Part shown: in pieces, positions 8,471-17,210 of the stretch | Numbering within the stretch: position 1 is the stretch's first letter | Layout of the letters: each line of letters begins with the position of its first letter | Assembly: GCF_051912485.1 (NCBI RefSeq) | Contig: NZ_CP196822.1 | Span: 3,162,001-3,226,000, forward strand | From: Nitrobacter sp051912485 | GTDB lineage: Bacteria; Pseudomonadota; Alphaproteobacteria; Rhizobiales; Xanthobacteraceae | DNA: 64,000 nucleotides | Reading direction: 5' to 3' | Made by a program: the position numbers and the translations under genes | The notes under the pieces: generated by a model | What the model was told of the DNA's origin: nothing | What the model saw: only the letters and a program-made list of their open reading frames with translations | Database searches by the model: none

Positions 8471-8941
8471 ATGACGTGGATTCGATATACGCTGCCGGCC
8501 GCAGCGATCGTGTCAGCTGCCTCGCCTGCCTATGCGGTCCAGTACTTATCGATCGGGGAGGCGCAGAAGCACGCATTTCCGTCGGCGACGCATTTCACTG
8601 AAGTTCAGGCAGGCCGTGTCTGGAAGGCCGAAGCCGGCGGCAAGGTCGCGGGCTTCTTTATCTTCGACCGGGTTATCGGCAAGCACCTGTACATCGACTA
8701 TGCGGTGGCGCTGACCCCTGGCGGCGCGGTGCATAAGGTCGAAATCCTGCAATACCGGGAATCATATGGCGGCGAGGTCAGAAGCCCAAGCTGGTTGGGC
8801 CAATTCGCAGGTAAGACCAGCAGCAGCGCGCTCAAGATCAACGGCGACATCCGGAACATCTCGGGCGCGACACTGTCATCGACGCATGTCACCGAGGGCG
8901 TGAAGAGGATCTTAGCCGCCTATGCCAATCGCCTTCGATAG
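8471..8941 (+). CDS. Exported FMN-binding-domain protein (substrate of ApbE)
   Basis: The 156-residue protein has an N-terminal signal peptide (PAAAIVSAASPAYA) and an FMN-binding domain. The C-terminal ISGATLSSTHV holds the S/T-G-A-T-x-S/T motif, whose Thr carries FMN through a phosphoester bond in NqrC/RnfG-type proteins. The overlapping next gene encodes ApbE, the enzyme that makes this bond, so covalent flavinylation in the periplasm is very likely. It probably relays electrons from the small membrane protein at 9823 to an acceptor; the acceptor is not known. Confidence 0.88.
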   Translation: MTWIRYTLPAAAIVSAASPAYAVQYLSIGEAQKHAFPSATHFTEVQAGRVWKAEAGGKVAGFFIFDRVIGKHLYIDYAVALTPGGAVHKVEILQYRESYGGEVRSPSWLGQFAGKTSSSALKINGDIRNISGATLSSTHVTEGVKRILAAYANRLR

Positions 8942-9833
8942 CATTCGCCGCGCGCGGCCGCTACTCGGTACCTTTGTGGAGATCGAGGTCACAACTGCTG
9001 CCGGGCCCGAAACGGACGCCGCGATTGACGCCGCATTCGAGGCCATTGCCGAAGCTCATCGGTTAATGAGCTTCCACGAGCGCGACAGCGATGTCAGCCG
9101 CCTCAATCGGAACTCCGGAATCCGCCCGACACGGGTCCACGCCTGGACGTTCCAGGTCCTGGAGGCGGCGGTCGAGATGCATCGACGCTCCGGGGGCATT
9201 TTCGACGTCACCGTCGCGCCGGTGTTGCAGGCCATGGGTCTGCTGCCTGGATTGGATGGCGATCCGGTCATCAGGCCGGAACGGCGCGTCACCGATGCCA
9301 TCGAGCTTTTGCCTGAACAGACAGTGCGCTTTCGGTCACCGGCGATCACGATCGATCTCGGTGGGATCGCCAAAGGCTTTGCAGTCGATCGCGGAATCGA
9401 GGTGCTACGTGGCTTCGATATACCGCGCGGGCTGATCAATGCCGGTGGTGATCTCCGGGCATTCGGGCAGGAGCCGCACATGATCCACGTCCGTGACCCG
9501 CGTGACCCGTCGCGATCAATTGGCCAGGTTGAGGTTAGAGACGAAGCATTGGCGTCGAGCGCACGCCGCTTCGATTTGATGGTCGGCGGCGGGCCCAGCA
9601 GTTCGGCCGTCATCGATCCTCAAACACAAAGACCGGCCGGCTCAATCGATGGCGCCACCATTCGCGCGCCGTCATGCATGGTCGCCGATGCGCTCACGAA
9701 GGTCGTCATGATCTCCGGGGTCGGCGCCGGCGACCTACTCGCGCATTACGGAGCGAGCGCCTTGTTGATCTCGGTCGATGGGGAGGTTCAGATCACGTCC
9801 GACTGGCCTCAGGCGGTGCACCTTGCGGCTTAA
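8922..9833 (+). CDS. apbE: FAD:protein FMN transferase
   Basis: The 303-residue protein shows the ApbE layout: LLGTFVEIEV near the start, MSFHERDSDVSRLNRNSG (~residues 47-64), a DLGGIAKGFAVDRG active-site motif, INAGGDLRAFG, and the Mg-binding MVADALTKVV near the end. ApbE transfers FMN from FAD to a Thr in the [S/T]GAT[S/T] motif of a partner; the partner is the protein encoded just upstream, whose 3' end overlaps this gene by 20 bases. No obvious cleavable signal is seen at the chosen start, although homologues act in the periplasm, so export may depend on an unrecognised signal or on the reading of the start. Confidence 0.92.
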   Translation: MPIAFDSIRRARPLLGTFVEIEVTTAAGPETDAAIDAAFEAIAEAHRLMSFHERDSDVSRLNRNSGIRPTRVHAWTFQVLEAAVEMHRRSGGIFDVTVAPVLQAMGLLPGLDGDPVIRPERRVTDAIELLPEQTVRFRSPAITIDLGGIAKGFAVDRGIEVLRGFDIPRGLINAGGDLRAFGQEPHMIHVRDPRDPSRSIGQVEVRDEALASSARRFDLMVGGGPSSSAVIDPQTQRPAGSIDGATIRAPSCMVADALTKVVMISGVGAGDLLAHYGASALLISVDGEVQITSDWPQAVHLAA

Positions 9834-10332
9834 GAAATCATTTCGTGTCTCGACCTACGCAGCCTTCGCGGTTCTGAGCCTGAGCGGCGCCGTCTGGCTC
9901 CTGGCGGACTGGCAGAAAGAATTTTCCACCGGTGAGATCTGGCAGCAGGTCGCAGCTAATATGCTGATGATACACGGCGGCACCGCCATGCTTGCTCTGC
10001 TGCTATTGGGGGCTCTCATTCCGATACACCTGCTACGGGCCTGGCGAAGCCGCAAGAACCGCATCTCAGGATCGCTCGTGGTGACCATCAACGCCGTGCT
10101 GATCACTACGGCTTTCGGGTTGTACTATCTCGGATCGGAGGCCTTGCGACCCTGGATGAGTTGGATCCACCTTGCTGCCGGGTGTTCCGTGGTCCTGCTG
10201 CTACCAGTTCACATCTGGTTGGGAAGACGAGAGTCAAAAGTAAAACGTGGCGCCGACGCCAACACGCTTGCGTCGGTAAGCAACCAACCGACATGCTCAA
10301 TCGTCCGAATTCAAGAGGGGCGCCATCGGTGA
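9823..10332 (+). CDS. Small membrane protein with paired histidines, candidate diheme b-type cytochrome/ferric reductase
   Basis: The 169-residue protein has four hydrophobic helices, several carrying a His near a membrane face (MIHGG, IPIHLL, WIHLAAG, PVHIW), the pattern of a four-helix bis-His diheme cytochrome b. I place the start at TTG 9823, because AGGCGG lies 6 bases upstream; this start overlaps the end of apbE by 11 bases. A Bradyrhizobium membrane diheme ferric reductase (FrcB) is known, and this protein has the same general size and architecture. In the operon it would pass quinol electrons to the flavoprotein. Heme binding is inferred. Confidence 0.68.
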   Translation: MRLKKSFRVSTYAAFAVLSLSGAVWLLADWQKEFSTGEIWQQVAANMLMIHGGTAMLALLLLGALIPIHLLRAWRSRKNRISGSLVVTINAVLITTAFGLYYLGSEALRPWMSWIHLAAGCSVVLLLPVHIWLGRRESKVKRGADANTLASVSNQPTCSIVRIQEGRHR

Positions 10333-10372
10333 GCCTGTGTCTGGCCGACAATCAAGATCAGGCAAGCAGTGA

Positions 10373-10682
10373 TCAGTACCGCCCTCGGTAGTATCGTTCG
10401 TCGCATTCAGCGACGTAGATACGGGCATCAGGCGCGCATAGCGGCACATCGGCGGCCCATTCGGGCGAGGATGGTTGAGTCGGCGACTGCCGCTCCGAGT
10501 AAGGCGCCAGCGCCAAGGAGCGTGCTTCTGGTGCTTCCACCAATGGCCTGACCGAGCAGCGCGCCGGTGGCACCACCCAAGGCCGCGCCGGTGGCGGTGC
10601 GCTGCTGCTCGGGGTTCGCACAACCCGCCAGCAAGACGCTGATGACCAATATTCCGACCGTAGCAATTCTGGAGATGTTCAT
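10373..10682 (-). pseudogene. Glycine-zipper outer-membrane lipoprotein, probable frameshift
   Basis: From ATG 10682 the frame gives a lipoprotein signal (VGILVISVLLAGC, lipobox LAGC) and a glycine-zipper stretch (GAALGGATGALLGQAIGG), then stops at 10428 after RRCAAMRA. In the next frame the DNA continues CAPDARIYVAECDERYYRGR to 10373, which resembles the usual Cys/Tyr-rich end of this lipoprotein family. A single-base slip near 10445 (GCGCGCC) would join them. Either the gene is broken or the sequence has an error; the protein's role is unknown. Confidence 0.55.
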
Positions 10683-10870
10683 AGGAGATTTCGGTCCTGT
10701 TGCATCAGATTCGCTAATCGGATGTTGCCGAAAAATGATGACCACGGTGTCCGAGGACGCAGCGCAGGAATTCCGGCAATGCAGCCTTGTACCGCATCAT
10801 TCCTCTTCAGATCCTGACACGGGCGCAATGCTGTTTGCGTGCTACCTTTTTATGCCCGCTGTGCGCTCCG

Positions 10871-11170
10871 CTACCGGGTTCCGTCGCGGACATAGCCACG
10901 GACCTGTTCCTTGTAACCGCCACGCGTGAGGTCGCGCACCCGCACTGCCGCCCAGCCCAACTCCGCCATCAACTTCGCGAGACGTCGGTAGGTGCCGGCC
11001 GTGCGGCCGTGTTGCGGGACCTCAAGCATATCCAGCAACGTTTGGGTACTCACACGTTCCAAGCCGTCGAACTCCACCTTGCCGCGGATACGCTGCAACG
11101 GCGCCAGCCACGGATCAACGGGAACCTCGACAGCCAAACTCGCTGCCCTGAGCTTTTCCAATAACGACAT
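10871..11170 (-). CDS. Hypothetical island protein, about 99 residues
   Basis: The start MSLLEKLRAASLAVEVP at 11170 is chosen because AAGGAG precedes the ATG by 6 bases. The sequence looks helical, with a likely DNA-binding or winged-helix-like C-terminal part (GRTAGTYRRLAKLMAELGW ... RVRDLTRGGYKEQVRGY). I do not recognise the family. It follows the gene at 11232-11627 on the same strand after about 60 bases, so the two are probably co-transcribed. Confidence 0.6.
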   Translation of the reverse strand: MSLLEKLRAASLAVEVPVDPWLAPLQRIRGKVEFDGLERVSTQTLLDMLEVPQHGRTAGTYRRLAKLMAELGWAAVRVRDLTRGGYKEQVRGYVRDGTR

Positions 11171-11231
11171 TTGTGCTCCTTCCAGCGACGTTGACCTGAC
11201 ACGCGTCGTCTCTGTTGCCGGCAGGCGCAAC

Positions 11232-11627
11232 TTAAGCGGCGCGCGCCGAACTACGGCTGTAGCTTGCCTTAGGTGGTTCCCAGTAGAGGCCCGCCGTCAT
11301 ACCGGCGAGGCGGCGGGGCGGGTAACGCTTCTTCAACTCTTCATCTTCTTCCATGCGCCACATCCCGGTATTGGCTGCCATTAGACCGCAGGCGAAATCG
11401 TTGAAACATGGATGCTCTTGGTCGTCGTAACGCAGCCTTTCGAGCGACCGAGCGTAGAACCCAACCATGGCCTTTAGACCCCTCGCATTTCTGTAGTCTT
11501 CGACCTCGTTATGACAAAGGGGAAGTGGCGGCGCATCGGAGGGACCGTTGACGGCAAAACGTTCTCGAGCGCGAAGCGCAGAAACAGCGGCCCTCTTCTT
11601 GGGCGTCGATCTCAAATTGGCTGTCAT
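11232..11627 (-). CDS. Hypothetical island protein, about 131 residues
   Basis: The ATG at 11627 is preceded by GGAGGATCGTTACA, a good ribosome site. The N-terminus is basic (TPKKRAAVSALRARERF), followed by a helical region with CHNEVEDYRNARGL and CFNDFACGLMAANTGMW. No family is recognised. It is upstream of, and in line with, the gene at 10871-11170. Confidence 0.6.
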   Translation of the reverse strand: MTANLRSTPKKRAAVSALRARERFAVNGPSDAPPLPLCHNEVEDYRNARGLKAMVGFYARSLERLRYDDQEHPCFNDFACGLMAANTGMWRMEEDEELKKRYPPRRLAGMTAGLYWEPPKASYSRSSARAA

Positions 11628-12098
11628 TGTAACGATCCTCCATTTGAATTTGTTTCAGACCGATGTGGCGATCGGTATTTCTAGGATCACGTTACGCGAC
11701 CTGATTTAAGAGAAGATTTTGGTGGCGGATTTTTTACGTCACGACCGTTTTACCTTGCTCGTCAGTCAGCGAGCACACTATCTGCGTAAATAGCGCTGGC
11801 GATCTGGCTCGGCATGTGTTGGCCCAATTGTTTGAGTGCTTGCTCATAATCGCCGGCGAATCGTGACATCGTACATGCCAGTCGACGCTCTAATTGTTCA
11901 AGCGTGTGAAGGTTTCACGGTGGCAGATCGAACGCGCGTGGTGGCGTCGAACATTCTGTAAGTGACCAGGAGGGGTACTTGCCACCTTACAGGCCCGGCA
12001 CACCATTCTCGGCGAGCACGATCCACACCGCGGCTCCTTCGTCCTATGCCGGCATATGCGCTGCACGAGTGGTGATTTGTTAGGTGAGGATGGCAGGC
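11628..12098. other. Non-coding stretch between island hypotheticals and the Rep-type gene
   Basis: I see no supported gene here. An open frame at 11898-12161 on the minus strand has an unremarkable composition and overlaps the repeat-rich region. The section is AT-richer than the surrounding DNA (about 11640-11790), consistent with a regulatory or origin-proximal region. Confidence 0.5.
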
Positions 12099-12190
12099 GG
12101 TCAATGCCCCCTTAAAGGGGGGGCGATTGACCACCACCGCTGCCATGGGGGAATTGGTCAATCAATTGCCGATGCATTGACCAATTGACC
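12099..12190. repeat. Cluster of five ATTGACC heptamers with a strong palindrome, origin-like
   Basis: The heptamer ATTGACC or its complement GGTCAAT occurs at 12099-12105, 12126-12132, 12156-12162, 12176-12182 and 12184-12190. The outermost copies extend to GGCGGTCAAT and ATTGACCGCC, an inverted pair. Between the first two lies CCCCCTTAAAGGGGG (12107-12121), a palindrome with 7-bp arms. The cluster covers the 3' end of the Rep-type gene and the DNA just beyond. Iterons next to a replication gene would look like this; an alternative is an operator array. Confidence 0.5.
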
Positions 12191-14593
12191 GCCCTCGTTG
12201 AGCATCGGTTCGGTGTCCGTGGCGCTGGCGTCACCGACGCCTCTATCCCAAGGGGTTTTGGACCAAACGACCCCGAGCCCGCGACCTCTACGGAACCGAG
12301 AGGCAGCGTCCGGCTTAAGCTTCTCGACGGCGTCTGCGATAAGCCACCCATCCTTCTGCAAATCTTCAATCGCTCGCCTTGTAACTGTTTCGAGGTCGAT
12401 AGGCTTTAACTGATGAGAGGTGAGGGCTGCTTCGACCGCAATGATAGCATCGTCGAGAAGCCCGCGCTGATTCTTAGCGCCAGCAAGGCTAGGGCTGTAA
12501 GGATAGGCTATCCCGTCGATTACTTTGCCACGATCTACTAGCTCCAGGATGGCACGCCGCATCTTTTGATCTTCCACGGTAGCGGCAGCGCTTACCTGCA
12601 GTGGCAGAATTGCCCGAGTGATGGCCTGCACACTGTCGCCGGTCGGATAAACTGGAGGCTGAGGGTTAGGAAGTTCAACGCTATGCAGTTGGTACCACGG
12701 AGCATCTGCCGAGCGAGGCGCCAGGTTGGATTTGGCATCCACAAGTTTGAAATAGCGGAAGCGCTCTGACGGAAGGACCCCATTTTTTTTGGCCTCATCC
12801 TCTGTCATGGGCACCGGCATAATAGCGCGTCGTGCCAGATTAACGATGGCCGCGGCTCCGCTTACCGACTCCGCGCTACCAACGTCGGCGCCCTTTCTGG
12901 TATGATGAACGATCAGAACGGCGCAATTATATTTTCCGGCGCACCGTTTTAACTCCCGCATGACCAACGACATACTAGCGTTGTCGTTCATGTTGCCGCC
13001 GGCACACAATGCAACGAGCGGATCGAGTACGATGATGTCCGGCCGAAATGTATCGAAAGCAGACGTAAGAGCCGCAAACCCGCTGACATCGAGCTCCGAC
13101 ACGTTTTTGCTATTTGTCCGGAGGAACGACAGGCACTGCACGTGCGGATCATCCGCCCCCGCCACGTTAAGACGAGATAGGCTCTGCTCCGCGATGCCAT
13201 GCCCCCTACAGAACGCCCAAACGCGCCGCCGAATTTCGGTGCCGCTGTCTTCGGCATTGATAAGTAGCACTTCCAGGCCATTGCCTCCTCGAACCTTCTC
13301 CCCGAGCAGTTCCCTGCCCGTTGCAGCAGAGATCGCCATCCCAATTGCGAGCGACGACTTGCCGACGCCGCCGGGGGAAGCGAGCACTGTGAGTTCGCCC
13401 CGGATTAGGTCAAAACCGTAGAGCCATTGGCGGTGAGGGATATTGGAAAAGGAAACTTTCAACCCACTAGGACGCCAGACCGTGGCTCCTGCACCAGCCG
13501 AGACCCGCGTGTTACCGCCACGGTAATTCACTGCCTGCGGCGCCCACCCCTGCCACCCGTTCTTCCTGGCTAGGTCGAATACTGTCGCAATGGTAATGGG
13601 ATTTTCGCGATCGAGCGCCTCGCTGGTGTATCTCCGCCAACGGCTTCGATTGTCTGCCTCGTTATACCCGGGCGCGGCTAGCGAAGCATTGTCGAGTATC
13701 TCCCAGAGTTCATCAGTTTGTCCCTTGTAGACGGCGGCTTCATGCGCCAAAGCCCGTGCAACCTTCACCCAGTCACCCTCCGACGCAATTGCCGACGGGG
13801 GAATGGCCGACATCGCGGAGCGGATTTTCTCAATGTTGGTGTCGATGCCATCTGCTAGAGAGCCAGTCAGATGGCCAGATAGCTTTTGAAGGCGCTCGCG
13901 CTCGCCGGGACCCAACTTTAAGTCATAACGTGCTGGCAAGGAACGGTTGGGCTCAGTTTGACTATTCGCGCTCGGTGGTGCGGTAGCTAATCTCAATTTC
14001 GCCACCAACTCCGCGCGCTGCCAGAGCTTGGCAGGCGCGGCGAAAAACTTGACTGGTCGAGGATCATCCGGTTTTTTGAGATGAAGTGTACCGGGAAGCC
14101 TCATTACCCGCGGAAGGTCCTTCACCGCAGGATCGGTTCCGAACTTTTCGATAAGACGTTCTTGCAATGCACCAAACTGGTCACGCGGAATATCATCGGC
14201 GCAGAAATAAAAATGAAAACCCCTCCCGCTCTTAACGGCCAAGCTTGGCGTAACCCCGCACGCCTTCATTTGCGCGATACAACGCTTGGTCTGCTCATCG
14301 GTGTCTGCGTCGACAAATAGAGCGCGCACACGAACGATATTTTCGGTGCGTCGACCCTGCAAATCGGTCGCGTTGACAGTTACAAACACGCCAGCCCGCC
14401 GTTCTAGCGTGTTGAGCGCAAGCACTTCTGGCCACACTTGATCAAGAGTGCCGTGGAAAATCTTGGCGAAGCAATCCTTCCCATCACTGAAAAATTGGAA
14501 GGTAAATTTGTCCGCGCTGGGATCAAGGCACGAGAGAAACTCTCGCGCCATATCCTTGTTATGTGTTTTTCGAGAGCTTGTTAAATCGCCCAT
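12158..14593 (-). CDS. Primase/RepA-like replication protein of the island
   Basis: The 811-residue protein combines an N-terminal RepB-type primase domain (RALFVDADTDEQ with the acidic pair, then SLAVKSGRGFHFYF, and later VMRLPGTLHLKKPD) with a C-terminal RecA-like hexameric ATPase of the RepA/AAA_25 type: Walker A SPGGVGKSSLA, Walker B IIVLDPLVAL, and IVHHTRKG. Such fusions drive replication of plasmids, phage-like satellites and integrated islands. I take the ATG at 14593 because it lies 4 bases after the stop of the upstream HTH gene; codons further upstream lie inside that gene. The gene's 3' end lies in the heptamer repeat cluster. Confidence 0.82.
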   Translation of the reverse strand: MGDLTSSRKTHNKDMAREFLSCLDPSADKFTFQFFSDGKDCFAKIFHGTLDQVWPEVLALNTLERRAGVFVTVNATDLQGRRTENIVRVRALFVDADTDEQTKRCIAQMKACGVTPSLAVKSGRGFHFYFCADDIPRDQFGALQERLIEKFGTDPAVKDLPRVMRLPGTLHLKKPDDPRPVKFFAAPAKLWQRAELVAKLRLATAPPSANSQTEPNRSLPARYDLKLGPGERERLQKLSGHLTGSLADGIDTNIEKIRSAMSAIPPSAIASEGDWVKVARALAHEAAVYKGQTDELWEILDNASLAAPGYNEADNRSRWRRYTSEALDRENPITIATVFDLARKNGWQGWAPQAVNYRGGNTRVSAGAGATVWRPSGLKVSFSNIPHRQWLYGFDLIRGELTVLASPGGVGKSSLAIGMAISAATGRELLGEKVRGGNGLEVLLINAEDSGTEIRRRVWAFCRGHGIAEQSLSRLNVAGADDPHVQCLSFLRTNSKNVSELDVSGFAALTSAFDTFRPDIIVLDPLVALCAGGNMNDNASMSLVMRELKRCAGKYNCAVLIVHHTRKGADVGSAESVSGAAAIVNLARRAIMPVPMTEDEAKKNGVLPSERFRYFKLVDAKSNLAPRSADAPWYQLHSVELPNPQPPVYPTGDSVQAITRAILPLQVSAAATVEDQKMRRAILELVDRGKVIDGIAYPYSPSLAGAKNQRGLLDDAIIAVEAALTSHQLKPIDLETVTRRAIEDLQKDGWLIADAVEKLKPDAASRFRRGRGLGVVWSKTPWDRGVGDASATDTEPMLNEGGQLVNASAID

Positions 14594-14597
14594 TTCA

Positions 14598-14888
14598 TTA
14601 TTTCCGGAGATTTGCCAGGACCGAGTGGTCGGCCAGTGCATGTGATCGACCCGGAGCGAAGCGCTTTGACCTGGTTGCGTCCGAATGAGCGACGGAGGAT
14701 GGCTTCGCGATGACCTGGGGCGAGCTCTCAACCCAACGTCGAAGGTCGTCATCGAGAATTAGGGTGCGTCGACCACGTTTCACGGCACGCAGTTTGCCGG
14801 TTTTAATTGCGTCGTATACCGACGTACGTCCAGCGCATGCGATCAAACATGCTTGAAGGATGCTATGAGCAAGAGGGGCGCGATTCAT
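14598..14888 (-). CDS. Small HTH DNA-binding protein (excisionase-like)
   Basis: From ATG 14888 (GAGG five bases upstream; an earlier in-frame ATG at 14906 has a weaker site) the 96-residue protein contains an excisionase/MerR-type HTH (GRTSVYDAIKTGKLRAVKRG ... RTLILDDDLRRWVES). Proteins of this type direct excision or control replication genes in integrated elements. The stop codon is only 4 bases from the replication-protein start, so the two are translationally coupled. Role as recombination directionality factor or regulator is inferred. Confidence 0.75.
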   Translation of the reverse strand: MNRAPLAHSILQACLIACAGRTSVYDAIKTGKLRAVKRGRRTLILDDDLRRWVESSPQVIAKPSSVAHSDATRSKRFAPGRSHALADHSVLANLRK

Positions 14889-14985
14889 CGAAGCCTCATT
14901 TTCCAAGTGGATACGCTTGCGTCCGTGCGAACGCAGCTGATCTACCGTGATGAGGCTTGCGAAAAAATGGCCGCTTTTTCTCTAT

Positions 14986-15696
14986 TTATGGTCCAGTGCC
15001 GTTTGGCACCATTGATTGAAATGCCAAGATAAAAAGTCCGGCTTTCGAATGAGCTGATTTTAGTCTGGAGAGCGTACTGCCGGACAACACATTTGGCACA
15101 ACGCCTGGAGGAAAGTGCGGGCGAAGAATGCCGAGGGCCTCAATCAAGGTTCCCTTATTGTTGTTCTTATCTACCGTCAATTTTCCGCCGGCCTCCATGG
15201 CACACGACAGAATGCTAAAAACAAGATCCTGAAAAACCGGGTTGCCGATATCTCCTCTTGGCCTACCCGATGTTTCTCGTAGTGCTCTAAGGCCGTGCAT
15301 CGGCGGCCAGGACTTGCCAACAGCGGTGCTGAATAGGAGGGCCAGCAACCAAACGGTATGATCTAACTCATTTATTTGAAATGGTTCTGTAGCTCCACGA
15401 AACCGCTCTTGCGATAGCTCTGGATCCTGACGGGCTATTTTGTCGAGATCCACCCGATCCTGTTTGTTCATACTGCAAACTGCTTCACTAAGAGTGCGCG
15501 CCGCCTCAGCCGCTTTAATCAGGGCGGGTCCGGGAGCTAACGAGGCTACAAGCTCATCGCTGTTCCAGATTTTCTCCAGTCTATCGCAGACGGAAATGCA
15601 GAACTGATCGCGCAGCTCATCGACGGATATCCGGGCTAGGTCAGCAACCCGCAGCACGTCATTTCTGAGCGTCGGCTGTGCCATGTGTTTCGGCAT
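14986..15696 (-). CDS. Hypothetical island protein, 236 residues
   Basis: The protein is soluble and mostly helical. It starts MPKHMAQPTLRNDVL at 15696 (an alternative ATG at 15684 is possible, since neither has a strong ribosome site). There are no transmembrane segments and no motif I recognise. It lies between the integrase and the HTH/Rep pair on the same strand, so an element-maintenance role is possible but unsupported. Confidence 0.6.
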   Translation of the reverse strand: MPKHMAQPTLRNDVLRVADLARISVDELRDQFCISVCDRLEKIWNSDELVASLAPGPALIKAAEAARTLSEAVCSMNKQDRVDLDKIARQDPELSQERFRGATEPFQINELDHTVWLLALLFSTAVGKSWPPMHGLRALRETSGRPRGDIGNPVFQDLVFSILSCAMEAGGKLTVDKNNNKGTLIEALGILRPHFPPGVVPNVLSGSTLSRLKSAHSKAGLFILAFQSMVPNGTGP

Positions 15697-15796
15697 ATGC
15701 TTTCTTTCGCTGTCATCTTCTAAATTGGACTTAGGGCGGCGGCCTCAATCGACAACGCCGGAAAGACCAATGGTGCAATACAGTCGCGTATCGTGG

Positions 15797-16978
15797 TTAC
15801 CGCAGAGGCACCGTCACGGCGCCTTCCTTGGACGGCTTACAATATGCGGCCCAAGCATCCATGAGCTTGCGACGTTTCTCCAGTGCGTCGCCGCGTCGGT
15901 AGGCTTGTTCAGCTTTATCGCCGATGACATGGGCCAGCGCCGTCTCCACGACCTCGCGTGGGAAGTTCGAGACGTTCCCCGCCCAGTCACGAAAGCTGGA
16001 ACGGAAGCCGTGCACCGTGGCGTCTTGAATGTTCATCCGTCGCAGAACCATTTCCATGGCCATGCAGGATAATGGCCTGCCGTGCGCCCGCCCTGGAAGC
16101 ACAAAGTCCCCTGCTTTTAGTTCTCCCAGTTGCCGCAAGATTGCGACGGCCGGCGGTGACAACGGCACGCGATGCTCGCGACCCGCTTTCATTCGGCTCG
16201 CCGGAACTGTCCAGAGTTCCTTGTCCAGGTCGATTTCGGACCATTGCATTCCTAATATTTCGCCAGAGCGAGCGGCGGTGAGAATGCACAATTCCAGAGC
16301 CCGCGCCGCAGTGGCTTCTCGCCTCCGAAGCTGTGCGATGAAGCCTGCGACTTTTTCGTAGGGCATCGCGGCATGATGACCACGGGACAATTTTGAGGGC
16401 TGCGGCAAAAGGTGGTCTAGATGACCACGCCACCGCGCGGGGTTATCGCTTTGCCGGAAGCCCCGGGCTTTGGCCGCGTCGAGCACCTTTTCGATCCGGC
16501 CCCGTACCCGCGAAGCCGTCTCGGGCTTGATCGTCCAGATAGGTTTCAGGACAGCAAGCACGTCGTCAGTACGGACGGCATCGACAGGGATTTCGCGCAA
16601 TGGAGCCGCGTAGGTCTCTAATGTCGACTTCCACTGCGCCTTATGTTTCTCGTTGCGGAAACCAGCCGACAAAGCTTCCCGCACAACATCGGCCATCTCG
16701 CCAAACGTGGGAATGCCCCCGTCGCGCTTCCGTTCGTCGATCGGGTCTACTCCTTGTGCTATTTTGCGACGGGCAGCGATCGCCTTCTCTCGCGCATTGG
16801 AGAGTGTCACAATTCCTGCGCTTCCAAGGCCCATTTCCTTGGCTTTGCCTCGCCATGTGAAACGCAAGACCCATTTGCGCGAACCGCTTCGCGAGACGAT
16901 CAAGTAGAGGTTATCGCCGTCGCCATATTTTCCTGGCTTAGCAGTTTCGACTTTTCGAGCAGTAAGGTGGCCGGCCAT
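15797..16978 (-). CDS. Tyrosine integrase, P4-type (DUF4102 N-terminus)
   Basis: The 393-residue protein begins with the arm-binding DUF4102 domain (LTARKVETAKPGKYGDGDNL) and ends with the catalytic domain: Arg in LTAARSGEILGMQW, Lys in RMKAGREHRVPL, HGFRSSFRDW (His-x-x-Arg), ALAHVIGD and the nucleophile in QAYRRGD. All catalytic residues are present, so it is probably active. It reads from the right end of the island, 233 bases inside the 14-bp att repeat. Enzymes of this group recombine at tRNA 3' ends, matching the insertion in tRNA-Ser. Confidence 0.95.
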   Translation of the reverse strand: MAGHLTARKVETAKPGKYGDGDNLYLIVSRSGSRKWVLRFTWRGKAKEMGLGSAGIVTLSNAREKAIAARRKIAQGVDPIDERKRDGGIPTFGEMADVVREALSAGFRNEKHKAQWKSTLETYAAPLREIPVDAVRTDDVLAVLKPIWTIKPETASRVRGRIEKVLDAAKARGFRQSDNPARWRGHLDHLLPQPSKLSRGHHAAMPYEKVAGFIAQLRRREATAARALELCILTAARSGEILGMQWSEIDLDKELWTVPASRMKAGREHRVPLSPPAVAILRQLGELKAGDFVLPGRAHGRPLSCMAMEMVLRRMNIQDATVHGFRSSFRDWAGNVSNFPREVVETALAHVIGDKAEQAYRRGDALEKRRKLMDAWAAYCKPSKEGAVTVPLR

Positions 16979-17210
16979 GAGGGGGTCCTTTTGTGGACCC
17001 CAGGCCTGGATTAGCCCCGGTTATAAAAGGTCCACCCCTCTGCCGCGTCGGGCCACCCCGGTCCACAATTCAGTCCCCAAATAAAACGCGATTAGCGGCG
17101 AATAGCGACGTACGGCTACGGACAAATTGACCTTGTTGGCCAAGAAAACGTGTATTTATTCAAAGCACTGGCGATCATGAACGAACACTTAGGGACAAAC
17201 GTTCGGCGGG

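Noticed and set aside
11898..12161. 87-codon minus-strand frame near the heptamer cluster
   Set aside because: Unremarkable composition, no ribosome site and overlap with the repeats and Rep end make coding unlikely.
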